A stretch of 64,000 nt of DNA. Source: Gammaproteobacteria bacterium. GTDB taxonomy: Bacteria; Pseudomonadota; Gammaproteobacteria; Pseudomonadales; JAUIET01. The stretch lies in assembly GCA_030429735.1 (NCBI GenBank), contig JAUIET010000015.1, positions 1 through 64,000 on the forward strand. The letters run 5' to 3'. Below are positions 1 to 9,995 of the stretch, piece after piece. A model generated the notes under the pieces. The model saw nothing but the letters and a program-made list of their open reading frames with translations, was not told the origin of the DNA and searched no databases. Numbering within the stretch: position 1 is the stretch's first letter; each line of letters opens with the position of its first letter. A program made the translations under genes and the position numbers.

Positions 1-44
1 AGGGACACAACAACGAAGAACGCCATTGTGCTGGCTCCCGGAGG

Positions 45-142
45 GCCCGCCATTCGAGGCCTCCAGCTTCGTTGAACTCTTTGCGAATAGAGCCCGCTAT
101 TCACTGCAGAGTTCGCCTCGATGGAGGCCTCGGATGACGGGC
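45..142. repeat. Large imperfect inverted repeat at window edge
   Basis: The arms at 45-65 and 122-142 are 21 bases each and pair with two mismatches. Nested pairs follow at 74-80/108-114 and 85-90/97-102, leaving a 6-base loop, so the whole element could fold as a hairpin of about 98 bases. A competing 8-bp pair joins 11-18 to 67-74. The octamer AGGGACAC occurs at 1-8 and again at 165-172. No open reading frame covers 1-203. It may be a REP/MITE-like element or a structured end of the rsmE operon. No poly-T tract follows, so a simple terminator is not supported. Confidence 0.6.
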
Positions 143-203
143 TAAATGGTACGAACTTATGTTAAGGGACACTAGCTATGCAACGATATTGATAAGGGCC
201 TAT

Positions 204-971
204 CTAACTACCTTGTTGACCTGAGTCGCCGGCTGCAAACTGCAGGGCACTCAGCAGGGCGATGGGGGCGGTTTCCGCGCGGAGGATGCGCGGTCCGAAC
301 TGATAGGGCCTAAACCCCGCTGTTTTAAAGTCACCGTACTCATCATCATTAAAACCGCCCTCGGGCCCGCTAGCCACTACCCAACTGCGTGCGGTTGTGT
401 CGGTAGATAAACTGTCCAGCGACAGCGGCTCACCGTCGGGATGTAAAAGCAGCCGCTTACTGCCTGCTTGCAAGCTGGCAATCCACTCATTGAGTTTTGT
501 AGGTGGATTTAAGCAGGGCACAATATTCAGACCACACTGCTCGCAGGCTGAGCGTAGTACGCCCTGCCAATGTTGCATGCGCTTGCCGACTTTATCAGGG
601 CTGAGTTTGAACTCAGAGCGCTGGCTTAGTAAGGGTGTTATTTCAGTTGCGCCGAGTTCACAGCACTTTTGCAACGCGTATTCGAAGCGGTCTCCGCGCA
701 GCGCTGCAAATGCCATATGAACGCTCAGCGGCGAGGCGCGGTCATCAGACTGAAACGTCAACAATTCGAGTTCAACCGATTTTCGGCCAAGGCTGTGTAT
801 GCGGCCAAAATATTCACCGCCATTGCCATCGAACACAATCACGTCGTCGCCAGCCTTGCGACGCAAGACATTCATCAGATAATGGGCGGCATGCTCTTCA
901 AGTGTGTGGAGCATTGGCAGTGATTTGCTTCGATCAATCGATTGCGGGCTGAACAGGCGGCTGGTGCGCAT
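204..971 (-). CDS. rsmE: 16S rRNA m3U1498 methyltransferase RsmE
   Basis: 255 aa, the normal RsmE length. RsmE methylates N3 of U1498 in 16S rRNA of the assembled 30S subunit, using SAM. The N-terminal part is a PUA-like RNA-binding domain (LEEHAAHYLMNVLRRKAGD). The C-terminal half is a SPOUT trefoil-knot domain, marked by ASGPEGGF near residue 201 and FGPRILRAETA near 227, which form the SAM pocket. It is the last gene of the leftward SAM-recycling operon, 7 bp after metF. In many Gammaproteobacteria rsmE sits beside gshB or metK. Here a SAM consumer is placed at the end of an operon that remakes SAM. Confidence 0.95.
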   Translation of the reverse strand: MRTSRLFSPQSIDRSKSLPMLHTLEEHAAHYLMNVLRRKAGDDVIVFDGNGGEYFGRIHSLGRKSVELELLTFQSDDRASPLSVHMAFAALRGDRFEYALQKCCELGATEITPLLSQRSEFKLSPDKVGKRMQHWQGVLRSACEQCGLNIVPCLNPPTKLNEWIASLQAGSKRLLLHPDGEPLSLDSLSTDTTARSWVVASGPEGGFNDDEYGDFKTAGFRPYQFGPRILRAETAPIALLSALQFAAGDSGQQGS

Positions 972-978
972 GGCGGCA

Positions 979-1830
979 CTAGTGCGTTGTCCAACCGAGA
1001 TTTCTGCAGATTTCGGTGGTCGGTTCGCTGTTGTTCATTGTGTAAAAATGAATGCCTGGTGCGCCGCCTTGCAATAACTGCTCGCAGAGCCGGCTGACTG
1101 TCTCTATGCCCAGCCTGGTTGTCGCTTCCGTATCATCCTGAATCGGTTCAAAGCGCTGATGCATCCACCGCGGTACATCAAAGCCGCTCTTTGCAGCGAA
1201 CCGACTTATATTTTTAAAATTGGTGATCGGCATAATGCCGGGGTAGATGGGTGCGTTCATTCCTTGCCGCTGGCACTCCTCCACATAATAGAAATACGCG
1301 TCCGGGTTGTAAAACAGCTGGGTGATCGCTGCATTGGCACCTGCGTCTATCTTGCCTTTCAGATAATGCACATCATCATGATACGACTTGGATTCCGGAT
1401 GTACCTCGGGATACGCGGCCACCTCAATCTCAAACTGGTTGCCGAAATGCCGGCGAATAAAGCTCACCAGTTTATCGGCGTGTACTAATTGCGAGGAAGT
1501 ACCCAGACCGGATGGCGTATCGCCGCGCAGGGCGACGATACGCCTGACGCCGAGATCCGCGTATTGCTGGAGAAACGCCAGCATGGCCTCTTCGTTATCC
1601 CCGCCGAAAGAAAGATGCGGCGCTACATCGGCAGCGCCACGGACAAATTCACTGACAATACCAAAAGTGGTTTCCCGTGTGCTGCCACCGGCACCATAGG
1701 TAATAGAGAAGAACTCGGGCTTAAGTGCGCTGAGTTCAGCCCAAACACCTTTAAGTTTGGTTAAGCCTTGCTCGGTTTTCGCCGGGAAAAACTCGAAACT
1801 TAGACGTTTGTCTGTGATTGTGTATGCCAT
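979..1830 (-). CDS. metF: 5,10-methylenetetrahydrofolate reductase
   Basis: 283 aa, close to the single-domain bacterial MetF. This FAD enzyme reduces methylene-THF to methyl-THF, the methyl donor for methionine synthase, in the cytoplasm. The sequence starts with the family signature SFEFFPAKTEQG (residues 11-22), which carries the conserved Glu of the active site. YGAGGSTRE and VALRGD follow, and then the flavin-binding TIM-barrel core. It lies 27 bp downstream of ahcY in the same leftward operon. This placement links one-carbon supply to SAM recycling and suggests control by the upstream SahR regulator. Confidence 0.96.
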   Translation of the reverse strand: MAYTITDKRLSFEFFPAKTEQGLTKLKGVWAELSALKPEFFSITYGAGGSTRETTFGIVSEFVRGAADVAPHLSFGGDNEEAMLAFLQQYADLGVRRIVALRGDTPSGLGTSSQLVHADKLVSFIRRHFGNQFEIEVAAYPEVHPESKSYHDDVHYLKGKIDAGANAAITQLFYNPDAYFYYVEECQRQGMNAPIYPGIMPITNFKNISRFAAKSGFDVPRWMHQRFEPIQDDTEATTRLGIETVSRLCEQLLQGGAPGIHFYTMNNSEPTTEICRNLGWTTH

Positions 1831-1857
1831 ACAGGGTCTCTTTCTTGCGTGCTCGTG

Positions 1858-3270
1858 CTAGTACTTGTAGCTCTCAACCTTATACGGGCCATCCACATCC
1901 ACATTGATGTAGTCGGCCTGGTCGGCCGTCATGCGTGTAATCACGCCACTGAAACCCTTGACCATATAACTGGCCACTTCTTCGTCGAGCTTCTTGGGCA
2001 ATACCACAACGCTGATTGCCTCTTTTTGAGCCGCTTCATCCAGATCGGCAAATTTGCGTTCGTAAAGATACATTTGCGCCAATACCTGGTTTGCAAAAGA
2101 GCCATCCATAATTCGCGATGGATGACCGGTTGCATTGCCGAGATTGACCAGACGACCTTCAGCCAACAGAATCAGGTAGTCGTCATCTTTCAGATCAACG
2201 TCAGCGTTTGGTTTGGCACCACGATAGATTTTATGTACCTGAGGCTTTACTTCCTCCCAGGCCCAGTTGTCGCGCATGTACTGAGTATCTATCTCATTGT
2301 CGAAGTGACCAATGTTGCAAATCACGGCACCTTTCTTAACGCTCTGCAGCATATTGGCGTCGCAGACATTGGTATTACCGGTTGTCGTCACAATCAAATC
2401 AGTTTGGCCCAGCAGGTGCGTGTCAATACAGCCGAGGGTGCCGTCATTAATGCCATCGATATAAGGTGAGGCAACTTCAAAGCCATCCATACAGGCCTGC
2501 ATGGCGCAGATAGGATCGATTTCCGATACACGAACTATCATGCCTTCCTGACGCAAACTTTGTGCAGAGCCCTTACCAACGTCACCATAGCCCACAACCA
2601 GCGCGCGTTTGCCAGCCAGTAAATGGTCGGTGCCGCGTTTGATGGCGTCGTTCAGGCTGTGCCGGCAGCCGTACTTGTTGTCATTCTTGGACTTGGTCAC
2701 CGAGTCATTGACATTGATCGCGGGCACTTTCAGGCTGCCTTCTTCCAGCATTTCCAGCAAACGATGAACACCCGTGGTTGTTTCTTCGGTGAGGCCGTGA
2801 ATATCGGCCAGCATTTCCGGGTACTTTTCATGAACCATTGCGGTCAGGTCACCACCATCGTCCAGCAACATATTGGCATTCCACGGCTTGCCGTCTTTGA
2901 GGATAGTCTGCTCAATACACCAGTCGCCTTCTTCCAGGGTTTGGCCTTTCCATGCATACACAGGCACACCGGCGGCGGCCATTGCTGCTGCTGCATGGTC
3001 CTGAGTTGAGAAAATATTGCATGAAGACCAGCGTACCTCGGCACCCAGTTCGCGCAAAGTCTCGATCAATACTGCAGTTTGAATGGTCATGTGAATACAA
3101 CCAATAATTCTGGCACCGGCCAGTGGTTGCTCCTCTTTGTACTTGGTGCGTAATGCCATCAGTGCAGGCATTTCAGATTCCGCGATAGCGATTTCCCGCC
3201 GGCCGAAATCAGCCAGGCTCATGTCTGCTACTTTGTAATCTGTGTCTGTAATTTGCTCGTTAGCGTTCAT
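1858..3270 (-). CDS. ahcY: S-adenosylhomocysteine hydrolase
   Basis: 470 aa, typical of the long bacterial form with an internal insertion. AhcY reversibly splits SAH into adenosine and homocysteine, which removes a product inhibitor of all methyltransferases. Landmarks: [17 protein letters not shown] (56-72), the NAD-binding loop GYGDVGKG (227-234), and the C-terminal PYKVESYKY that closes the neighbouring active site. Gammaproteobacteria of the E. coli type use Pfs/LuxS instead, so an AhcY route marks this lineage. It lies between metK (30 bp upstream) and metF (27 bp downstream), the expected core of a SahR regulon. Confidence 0.98.
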   Translation of the reverse strand: MNANEQITDTDYKVADMSLADFGRREIAIAESEMPALMALRTKYKEEQPLAGARIIGCIHMTIQTAVLIETLRELGAEVRWSSCNIFSTQDHAAAAMAAAGVPVYAWKGQTLEEGDWCIEQTILKDGKPWNANMLLDDGGDLTAMVHEKYPEMLADIHGLTEETTTGVHRLLEMLEEGSLKVPAINVNDSVTKSKNDNKYGCRHSLNDAIKRGTDHLLAGKRALVVGYGDVGKGSAQSLRQEGMIVRVSEIDPICAMQACMDGFEVASPYIDGINDGTLGCIDTHLLGQTDLIVTTTGNTNVCDANMLQSVKKGAVICNIGHFDNEIDTQYMRDNWAWEEVKPQVHKIYRGAKPNADVDLKDDDYLILLAEGRLVNLGNATGHPSRIMDGSFANQVLAQMYLYERKFADLDEAAQKEAISVVVLPKKLDEEVASYMVKGFSGVITRMTADQADYINVDVDGPYKVESYKY

Positions 3271-3300
3271 TGTGTGTTCCAGTGAGTTAAAAAATAAGAA

Positions 3301-4458
3301 TTAAAGAGCTGCTTTGAGAACGTCGGCTTTATCCGTCTTCTCCCAGGTAAAGCTGTCTTCCGTGCGACCAAAGTGACCGTAAGCGGCTGTCTTTTGATAA
3401 ATCGGGCGTTTCAGGTCCAGCATCTTGATCAGGCCGCCGGGTGTAAGATCAAAATGCTCACGAACGAGAGCAACAATTTCGGTATCACTGAGTTTGCCGG
3501 TACCAAAGGTATTCATGCTGATCGAGGTGGGTTCAGAAACACCAATCGCGTAAGACACCTGAATTTCACATCGATCCGCCAGGCCGGCTGCAACGATGTT
3601 CTTGGCCACATAACGACCTGCATAAGCGGCAGAGCGGTCAACCTTTGAGGGGTCTTTACCTGAGAACGCGCCACCACCGTGACGGGCCATACCGCCATAG
3701 GTGTCAACGATAATCTTTCTGCCGGTCAGACCGCAGTCGCCAACTGGCCCACCGATGACAAAATTTCCGGTTGGGTTGATAAAGTAGTTGGTGTCAGCGC
3801 TTAACCACTCTTCAGGCAAGACAGGCTTGATGATGTCTTGCATGACTGATTCACGTAGGTCAGCCAGGCTGATCGAGGCACTGTGCTGGGTTGACAGTAC
3901 CACGGCGTCGATGCCGGCCGGTTTGCCGTCATCGCCATAGCGGAAAGTCACCTGACTTTTTGCATCCGGGCGCAGCCAGTTGTGCGAGCCCGCCTTACGA
4001 ATGATCGATTGTTGCTCTACCAGACGGTGAGCGTACGTGATGGGTGCCGGCATTAATACATCGGTTTCATTGGTGGCGTAGCCAAACATCAAGCCTTGGT
4101 CGCCAGCGCCGAGGTCTTTCTCATCACCTTCGTCAACACCCATCGCAATATCGGCAGACTGTTTGCCGATCGCATTCAAAACAGCGCACGACTCCCAGTC
4201 AAAGCCCATCTCTGAGCTGTTATAACCGATGTCGCGGATAACGCCGCGCGCAATCTCCTCGATGTCGACCCATGCCGTAGTGCGTACCTCACCGGCAACT
4301 ATGACCATGCCGGTTTTGACCATTGTTTCAACCGCAACGCGCGCGTTAGGGTCTTCAGCGATAATGGCGTCTAGAATGGCGTCAGAGACCTGATCTGATA
4401 CTTTGTCAGGGTGTCCTTCGGACACTGATTCCGATGTAAATAAAGAATATTCGCTCAT
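3301..4458 (-). CDS. metK: S-adenosylmethionine synthetase
   Basis: 385 aa, the standard MetK length. It makes SAM from methionine and ATP as a tetramer. Signatures include SEGHPDK (13-19) near the methionine/ATP site, [12 protein letters not shown] (the conserved hexapeptide region, near 118), and [19 protein letters not shown] near 260, which holds the P-loop-like ATP contact. The start is supported by an upstream AGGAGT on the minus strand. The gene follows the SahR-type regulator by 30 bp. No SAM riboswitch was recognised before it, so control is more likely by the protein and palindrome at 5578-5603. Confidence 0.98.
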   Translation of the reverse strand: MSEYSLFTSESVSEGHPDKVSDQVSDAILDAIIAEDPNARVAVETMVKTGMVIVAGEVRTTAWVDIEEIARGVIRDIGYNSSEMGFDWESCAVLNAIGKQSADIAMGVDEGDEKDLGAGDQGLMFGYATNETDVLMPAPITYAHRLVEQQSIIRKAGSHNWLRPDAKSQVTFRYGDDGKPAGIDAVVLSTQHSASISLADLRESVMQDIIKPVLPEEWLSADTNYFINPTGNFVIGGPVGDCGLTGRKIIVDTYGGMARHGGGAFSGKDPSKVDRSAAYAGRYVAKNIVAAGLADRCEIQVSYAIGVSEPTSISMNTFGTGKLSDTEIVALVREHFDLTPGGLIKMLDLKRPIYQKTAAYGHFGRTEDSFTWEKTDKADVLKAAL

Positions 4459-4488
4459 GAGGAGTCCTTTAGTTTTAGGGCGTTTGAT

Positions 4489-5517
4489 TTATTGCCAGGT
4501 TGAAGAAATGGGTTTGGAAAATTGTCGAATTTGCAGTTGAAAACCGTTTCGCAGGCTCAAGTACTGCCCGCTGCCAACTTCGCTCAGCTGATGTTGAGCG
4601 GTCCACTCGCTCAGGGTCTCGGGTGCTATGCCCAGCCATAGATCACCACAGGATTCGCGGACCCAGTCCTGATCGTGTGCGCAAAGCTCAGCAATGATTA
4701 ACTGGCCGCCGTCGAGCAGCAATTCGCTGATGTCGCGCAGCATTTCCGCGGGCGATGCGAGGTGGTGCAACACCATATTGACTACCACGGTGTCTACCCG
4801 CAGCCCTTGTTGCAGAGCCTCCGATGTATCACCATGAATGAATTCTATGCTGCGGGTGTTTATCAGCGGGTTTTGCTCGCTGTTTGTGCGCGCTGCGTCC
4901 AGCATTTCGCGTGAGTTGTCCAGCGCGAAGACCGTGTTGTACCGTTGTGCTAGCTCACCCAGAAACTGGCCAGTGCCTGGCCCGATTTCCAAGACCTTAT
5001 TGCGCTGCTCAAGCGGCAGCTTGTCGAGCAAGTTTGCCACCGGTGAGGCGTACACTGAAAATTCCGAAATTTGTTCCTGATGTCGACTGAACTCACCCGC
5101 GTGTTGTTCAAAGAAGGATCGTGAATGCGACGCTCTTTGTTCTCGAATATCTGCCAGTCGCTGCTCGATTTCAGTGGGAAGCACGAGTTCGTCAGTCAGT
5201 TGCAGCAAATGTTGTTGCAGATCACCGAGCGCATCAACAGGCGCCTGGTGGGCACGGCTGTAGAAAATACTATTACCCTCGCGGCGGCGACTGACCAGGC
5301 CGGCGTTGGCCAAAACCTTCAGGTGGTGGCTCATGCCGGATTGGCGAATATCAAAAATACTGGCCAGCTCCATCACTCCATAACTGTCGCGATGCAATAC
5401 CCGCAAAATTTCCAGGCGCAGTTCATCGCCCGCGGCCTTATTGAAGGCGGCCAGGGTGGCGCAAGAAGCCGAGGCATGGTTGTGCGAGGGCGCAGTGTGA
5501 GATTCGGCAACAGCCAT
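4489..5517 (-). CDS. sahR: SahR-type ArsR/methyltransferase-fusion regulator
   Basis: 342 aa with two domains. Residues 30-90 form an ArsR-family winged helix (LRLEILRVLHRDSYGVMELA, then SGMSHHLKVL and LVSRRREGNSIFYS). Residues about 135-335 form a class I SAM-binding fold with motif I VLEIGPGTG (175-183) and post-motif VVNMVLHHL. ArsR metal-binding cysteine motifs are absent. Proteobacterial SahR regulators have this fusion and control metK, ahcY and metF, sensing SAH rather than acting as enzymes. Here the gene is the first of that operon and lies 60 bp behind a perfect palindrome. The regulator role is inferred; a catalytic role for the C-terminal domain cannot be excluded. Confidence 0.88.
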   Translation of the reverse strand: MAVAESHTAPSHNHASASCATLAAFNKAAGDELRLEILRVLHRDSYGVMELASIFDIRQSGMSHHLKVLANAGLVSRRREGNSIFYSRAHQAPVDALGDLQQHLLQLTDELVLPTEIEQRLADIREQRASHSRSFFEQHAGEFSRHQEQISEFSVYASPVANLLDKLPLEQRNKVLEIGPGTGQFLGELAQRYNTVFALDNSREMLDAARTNSEQNPLINTRSIEFIHGDTSEALQQGLRVDTVVVNMVLHHLASPAEMLRDISELLLDGGQLIIAELCAHDQDWVRESCGDLWLGIAPETLSEWTAQHQLSEVGSGQYLSLRNGFQLQIRQFSKPISSTWQ

Positions 5518-5577
5518 TTTACTGGTACAGGGCCTGCTTGGTTCGGTAAAGGCAGCGAAGTATACGTACCCGTGGCA

Positions 5578-5603
5578 TCTATATCAAAATATTTTGATAT
5601 AGA
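5578..5603. promoter_or_regulatory. Perfect 26-bp palindrome, likely SahR operator
   Basis: The half site TCTATATCAAAAT is followed directly by its exact reverse complement ATTTTGATATAGA, with no spacer and no mismatch. It is AT-rich in otherwise GC-rich DNA and lies 60 bp upstream of sahR, in the gap divergent from tkt. ArsR-family operators, including those known for SahR, are palindromes with an ATATCAA-type half. No second copy was noticed at the starts of metK, ahcY or metF, which fits one operator governing the whole leftward operon. Effects on tkt are possible but unproven. Confidence 0.85.
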
Positions 5604-5636
5604 GTGAAGTAATTACACCCGTTTTCCGATGAGCGG

Positions 5637-5665
5637 TTGCCCGTGCGGGGCAGCTGAGGGACAAT
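5637..5665 (+). promoter_or_regulatory. Candidate sigma70 promoter for tkt operon
   Basis: TTGCCC and GACAAT are separated by 17 bp. The expected start site would be about 30 bp before the tkt ATG. It lies 34 bp to the right of the SahR-type palindrome, so the two divergent promoters are probably close but separate. Called by eye from consensus only. Confidence 0.45.
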
Positions 5666-5702
5666 AGCGCGCCTTAAAATCCGCCCCCAGAGACTCTCGC
5701 AG

Positions 5703-7688
5703 ATGCCCACCCGCACAGATTTAGCTAATGCCATTCGCGCCCTGAGTATGGACGCTGTTCAGCAGGCCAATTCAGGTCATCCCGGTGCACCCATGGGAAT
5801 GGCGGATATCGCAGAAGTGCTGTGGAATGACTTCTTGAAGCACAATCCCGGAAACCCGGATTGGTCGAACCGTGATCGATTTGTGTTATCCAACGGCCAC
5901 GGTTCCATGCTGCTGTATTCGCTGCTGCACCTCAGTGGCTACCAACTGTCTATCGATGAAATTCGTAACTTCCGCCAGCTGGGTTCAAAAACACCGGGTC
6001 ATCCGGAATACGGGTACGCGCCCGGCGTTGAGACAACCACTGGCCCGCTTGGACAAGGCCTGGCGAACGCGGTTGGCATGGCGCTGGCTGAAAAGGTGCT
6101 AGCAGCCCAATTCAATCGGGGTGCGCTGAATATAGTCGACCATCAAACCTATGTATTCCTTGGTGATGGCTGTTTGATGGAAGGCATATCACATGAGGCT
6201 GCTTCTCTGGCGGGCACCCTGGGCCTAGGAAAGTTGGTTGCCCTGTATGACGACAACAATATTTCCATTGATGGTGAGGTGGATGGCTGGTTCACCGACA
6301 ATACACCCGTGCGCTTTGAAGCCTATGGCTGGCATGTGGTTGCAGATGTTGATGGCCACAACCCCGAAGCCATAAAAGCGGCAATTGAATCGGCGCGAGC
6401 GGAGACCAGCAGACCAAGCCTAATATGCTGCAAAACCGTGATTGGCAAAGGTTCGCCAAACAAACAAGGCACGGCCGCCACCCACGGCTCGCCATTGGGC
6501 GCTGAGGAAGTTGCCGCTGTTCGGGAGGCGATCGGCTGGCAGCACGAGCCTTTCACCGTTCCAAACGATGTGTACGCCGGCTGGGATGCCAGCGATACAG
6601 GTGCTGCCAATGAGCAAGCCTGGAACAAACTGTTTGCAGACTACCAGGCGGAATTCCCTGAGCTTGCCGCAGAATACCAACGCAGAACCAATGGCGAGCT
6701 GCCTGCGAATTTTGCCGAACGCTCGGCGGCCTGCGTTGTGGAAGCGCAACGTGCGGCTGACAACATCGCCAGCCGCAAAGCGTCGCAAAAAGCACTCAAT
6801 GCGTTCGGCCCAATGCTACCGGAGTTATTGGGTGGTTCTGCCGATCTAACCGGCTCCAATTTGACGTTGTGGGATTGCTCCAGCCCGATCAGTGCCGAAG
6901 ATGCTCAAGGCAATTATCTGTACTACGGTGTTCGTGAGTTTGGTATGGCCGCGATCATGAACGGTATCGCCTTGCATGGCGGCTTTATCAATTACGGTGC
7001 CACCTTCCTGATGTTTATGGAATACGCGAGAAATGCGGTACGCATGGCCTCTCTCATGAAGCAGCAGAGTATTTTTGTGTTTACGCATGACTCGATTGGC
7101 CTGGGTGAAGACGGCCCAACACACCAGCCAGTTGAACAGCTCACGGCATTGCGCTGCACACCTAATCTGCACACCTGGCGCCCGTGTGACGCCGTTGAGT
7201 CAATGGCTGCATGGCGCTCGGCATTGTTGCGCCGGAATGGCCCGGCCGCGTTGGTGTTTTCACGTCAAACTCTTAATCACCAACCGCGGAATGATGAGCA
7301 ATTGGACGCAATATCAAGAGGTGGCTACGTCCTGCGCGACAGCAACGGCGCGCCAGAGGCCATCATTATTGCCACCGGGTCCGAAGTGGGCATTGCTGTG
7401 GAAGCAGCACAACAGCTGGGGGACAAGGTTCGGGTAGTGTCCATGCCTTGTGCTGAGCTGTTTGAACAACAGGACGAAAGTTATCGCGAGTCGGTGCTGC
7501 CATCAGACGTTCGCAATCGCGTGGCCGTAGAAGCTGGCCACGGGGACTATTGGCGCAAGTTCGTTGGTCTGGACGGCAAAGTCATCAGCATCGATCGATT
7601 TGGGGAATCAGCTCCCGGGGGTGAGTTGATGAAAGAGTTTGGTTTCACCAGCGATAACGTGGTAGCTGCATTACGGCACATGCTGTAG
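5703..7688 (+). CDS. tkt: Transketolase
   Basis: 661 aa, the size of E. coli TktA. It moves two-carbon units between pentose, hexose and erythrose phosphates in the non-oxidative pentose phosphate pathway, using thiamine diphosphate and a divalent cation. [11 protein letters not shown] (24-34) and the GDG of the TPP motif (154-156, [14 protein letters not shown]) mark the pyrophosphate domain. The pyrimidine domain has [17 protein letters not shown], and [13 protein letters not shown] carries the substrate-binding His. It is the first gene of a rightward block with epd, pgk and an aldolase. The erythrose-4-phosphate it makes is the substrate of the next gene. Confidence 0.98.
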   Translation: MPTRTDLANAIRALSMDAVQQANSGHPGAPMGMADIAEVLWNDFLKHNPGNPDWSNRDRFVLSNGHGSMLLYSLLHLSGYQLSIDEIRNFRQLGSKTPGHPEYGYAPGVETTTGPLGQGLANAVGMALAEKVLAAQFNRGALNIVDHQTYVFLGDGCLMEGISHEAASLAGTLGLGKLVALYDDNNISIDGEVDGWFTDNTPVRFEAYGWHVVADVDGHNPEAIKAAIESARAETSRPSLICCKTVIGKGSPNKQGTAATHGSPLGAEEVAAVREAIGWQHEPFTVPNDVYAGWDASDTGAANEQAWNKLFADYQAEFPELAAEYQRRTNGELPANFAERSAACVVEAQRAADNIASRKASQKALNAFGPMLPELLGGSADLTGSNLTLWDCSSPISAEDAQGNYLYYGVREFGMAAIMNGIALHGGFINYGATFLMFMEYARNAVRMASLMKQQSIFVFTHDSIGLGEDGPTHQPVEQLTALRCTPNLHTWRPCDAVESMAAWRSALLRRNGPAALVFSRQTLNHQPRNDEQLDAISRGGYVLRDSNGAPEAIIIATGSEVGIAVEAAQQLGDKVRVVSMPCAELFEQQDESYRESVLPSDVRNRVAVEAGHGDYWRKFVGLDGKVISIDRFGESAPGGELMKEFGFTSDNVVAALRHML

Positions 7689-7705
7689 CACGTGACCATC
7701 GAGCC

Positions 7706-8722
7706 ATGAAACGCCTGGCCATTAATGGCTTTGGTCGCATCGGGCGGTGCGTGTTTCGCGCCTTGCAAGAGCGTAGCGCTGACTTCGACCTGCAACTGGT
7801 TGCCATCAATGAATTAGCTGATATCGATACCATTGCGTATCTGAGTCGATACGATTCTACCCATGGCCGCTTCCCCGGCACTATCGAGCTGGAAGACCAG
7901 CGCCTGCTGGTCAATGGTTCGGCAATAGCCGTGTCACATTATGAGCAGATACACGACCTTCCCTGGCAGCACGAAGCCATAGATCTGGTTCTGGAGTGCA
8001 CCGGCGTGCACGGCGACAGGGCAGCCGGGCTTCAACATTTAGCGGCTGGTGCGCGTCGTGTGCTGTTTTCGCAGCCCGCCAGCGTAGACGTTGATTGCAC
8101 CATCGTTCGCGGTGTCAACCATCAGCAATTAAGCGCGGAGCATCGCATAGTATCCAATGCCTCGTGTACTACGAATTGCATTGTGCCAGTCCTTAGTATT
8201 TTGCACGAGGCGTTTGGCATTGAGTCCGGCAATATCACGACCTTGCATTCCATGATGAATGATCAGCCGGTACTGGACGCCTACCATCACACCGACCTGC
8301 GCAAAACCCGCAGCGCCAGCCAGTCCATGATCCCCGTGGACACTGAACTGGTGAAAGGTATTGGCAGACTGCTGCCCGATCTCGAAGACCGTTTATCGGC
8401 CAAAGCAATTCGGGTTCCCACTGCCAACGTGTCAGCGATGGATCTTGTCGTGCAGCTGTGCAAGGATGTTACCGTAGCTGAAGTTAATAACATTTTTCAT
8501 CAAGCCATTTCGTCCAGACTGAAAGGAGTGCTAGATTGCGCAACAGAACCATTGGCCAGCTGCGACTTTAACCACGACCGGCATTCTGGAATAGTTGATG
8601 TTGCGCACACCAGCGTCAGCAATGGACGCCTGTTAAATGTGCTGACCTGGTTTGACAACGAATGGGGGTTTGCCAATCGTATGTTGGAAGTAGCGGATCA
8701 AATGCTCCGTGACTGTGGCTGA
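7706..8722 (+). CDS. epd: Erythrose-4-phosphate dehydrogenase (Epd, GAPDH family)
   Basis: 338 aa. It starts with the Rossmann motif INGFGRIGR (5-13). The catalytic Cys is C154 in SNASCTTNC, and DNEWGFANRM lies near the C terminus. Several segments match Epd rather than GapA as I recall them: INELADIDT, AEHRIVSNASC, TTLHSMMNDQ and RKTRSASQSMIP. Epd oxidises erythrose-4-phosphate to 4-phosphoerythronate for pyridoxal phosphate synthesis. The tkt-epd-pgk order is the classical gammaproteobacterial one, and the gap to tkt is only 17 bp. A glycolytic GAPDH role cannot be excluded if no gapA exists elsewhere. Confidence 0.88.
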   Translation: MKRLAINGFGRIGRCVFRALQERSADFDLQLVAINELADIDTIAYLSRYDSTHGRFPGTIELEDQRLLVNGSAIAVSHYEQIHDLPWQHEAIDLVLECTGVHGDRAAGLQHLAAGARRVLFSQPASVDVDCTIVRGVNHQQLSAEHRIVSNASCTTNCIVPVLSILHEAFGIESGNITTLHSMMNDQPVLDAYHHTDLRKTRSASQSMIPVDTELVKGIGRLLPDLEDRLSAKAIRVPTANVSAMDLVVQLCKDVTVAEVNNIFHQAISSRLKGVLDCATEPLASCDFNHDRHSGIVDVAHTSVSNGRLLNVLTWFDNEWGFANRMLEVADQMLRDCG

Positions 8723-8768
8723 ACCAAGGCTCGCTGCTACACTATAAGCAGCACAAAGTGAGGACAAT

Positions 8769-9944
8769 ATGCCAATTCTGCAAATGAACGAGCTTGATCT
8801 TGGCGGTAAGCGGGTTTTGATCCGCCAGGACCTCAATGTGCCTGTCAATGATGGGAAAGTAAGCAGCGATGCGCGTATACAGGCGTCTTTGCCAACTCTG
8901 CGCGCGGCGCTGGAGCAAGGCGCAAAAGTTATGGTCATGTCCCATCTGGGCAGACCAGTAGAAGGTGGCAGCGACGCGGAAAACGCCCAATTTACTTTGC
9001 AACCTGTGGCTCACCGTTTGAGCGAGTTGCTCGATCGTGACGTTCCTTTGATTAAAAACTGGCTGAATGATGGTGTTGACGTGGCCGATGGCCAGTTGGT
9101 GCTGCTGGAGAACGTCCGCTTCAACGCCGGTGAAAAAAAAGACGATGATGCGCTGTCGAAAAAAATGGCAGCGCTGTGCGATGTGTACGTCATGGATGCA
9201 TTCGGCACTGCGCATCGCGCTCAGGCGTCTACCCATGGGGTCGCAAAGTACGCGCCTATTGCCTGTGCGGGTCCATTGTTGGCGGGAGAACTCGATGCAC
9301 TGACGCGAGCGCTGGATAATCCCGCCAGACCAATGCTGGCGATCGTTGGTGGCAGCAAGGTATCTACCAAGTTAACAGTACTTGAAACTTTGTCTGACAA
9401 AGTCGATCAGCTAATTGTGGGTGGCGGTATTGCCAATACGTTTCTGGCAGCTTCCGGTCTACCGATAGGAAAATCTCTGTCCGAGCCGGATTTGCAGGAT
9501 CAGGCAACGAAGTTGATGAATAAAACTGAGATACCGTTGCCGACAGACGTCGTGGTTGGTCAGGAATTCTCAGAAAGCGCTCATGCCGAGCTCAAACAGG
9601 CGAGTGACGTTGACGAAGATGATATGATTTTTGATATTGGCCCTGACACCGCAGCCAGGTTTGCCGGCATTATCAGGCAAGCGAAAACCATTATCTGGAA
9701 CGGGCCGGTTGGTGTGTTTGAGTTTGATCAATTTGGAGAAGGCACTCGCGTCATTTCAGAAGCCATTGCTGAATCCGATGGTTTTTCAATTGCGGGTGGT
9801 GGCGATACACTGGCGGCAGTTGATAAATACGGTATAGGCGATAGGGTTTCATATATATCTACGGGCGGTGGCGCGTTTTTAGAGTTTGTTGAGGGCAAGG
9901 AGCTACCTGCGGTGGCGGTGCTCAAGCGTCGTGCCAAGCCGTAG
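8769..9944 (+). CDS. pgk: Phosphoglycerate kinase
   Basis: 391 aa, the usual bacterial size. It transfers phosphate between 1,3-bisphosphoglycerate and ADP. N-terminal substrate contacts are visible as [13 protein letters not shown] (18-30) and MSHLGRP (57-63). The C-terminal nucleotide domain contains [19 protein letters not shown] and the GGGDTLAA loop. A good ribosome site (TGAGGA) lies 5 bases before the ATG at 8769. It is third in the tkt-epd-pgk-aldolase block, 46 bp after epd. Confidence 0.98.
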   Translation: MPILQMNELDLGGKRVLIRQDLNVPVNDGKVSSDARIQASLPTLRAALEQGAKVMVMSHLGRPVEGGSDAENAQFTLQPVAHRLSELLDRDVPLIKNWLNDGVDVADGQLVLLENVRFNAGEKKDDDALSKKMAALCDVYVMDAFGTAHRAQASTHGVAKYAPIACAGPLLAGELDALTRALDNPARPMLAIVGGSKVSTKLTVLETLSDKVDQLIVGGGIANTFLAASGLPIGKSLSEPDLQDQATKLMNKTEIPLPTDVVVGQEFSESAHAELKQASDVDEDDMIFDIGPDTAARFAGIIRQAKTIIWNGPVGVFEFDQFGEGTRVISEAIAESDGFSIAGGGDTLAAVDKYGIGDRVSYISTGGGAFLEFVEGKELPAVAVLKRRAKP

Positions 9945-9995
9945 CGAAACAAAAACATACATTTACTATTTGGATACAGAGTAACGGAATCAATT

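Noticed and set aside
1849-2469. A 206-aa open frame on the plus strand across the 3' part of ahcY
   Set aside because: It is antisense to a certain gene, has no recognisable family and no credible ribosome site. It comes from codon bias in the other strand.
3271-4488. SAM or SAH riboswitch around metK and ahcY
   Set aside because: The gaps are only 30 bp and hold no room for a riboswitch fold. Regulation by SahR explains the operon.
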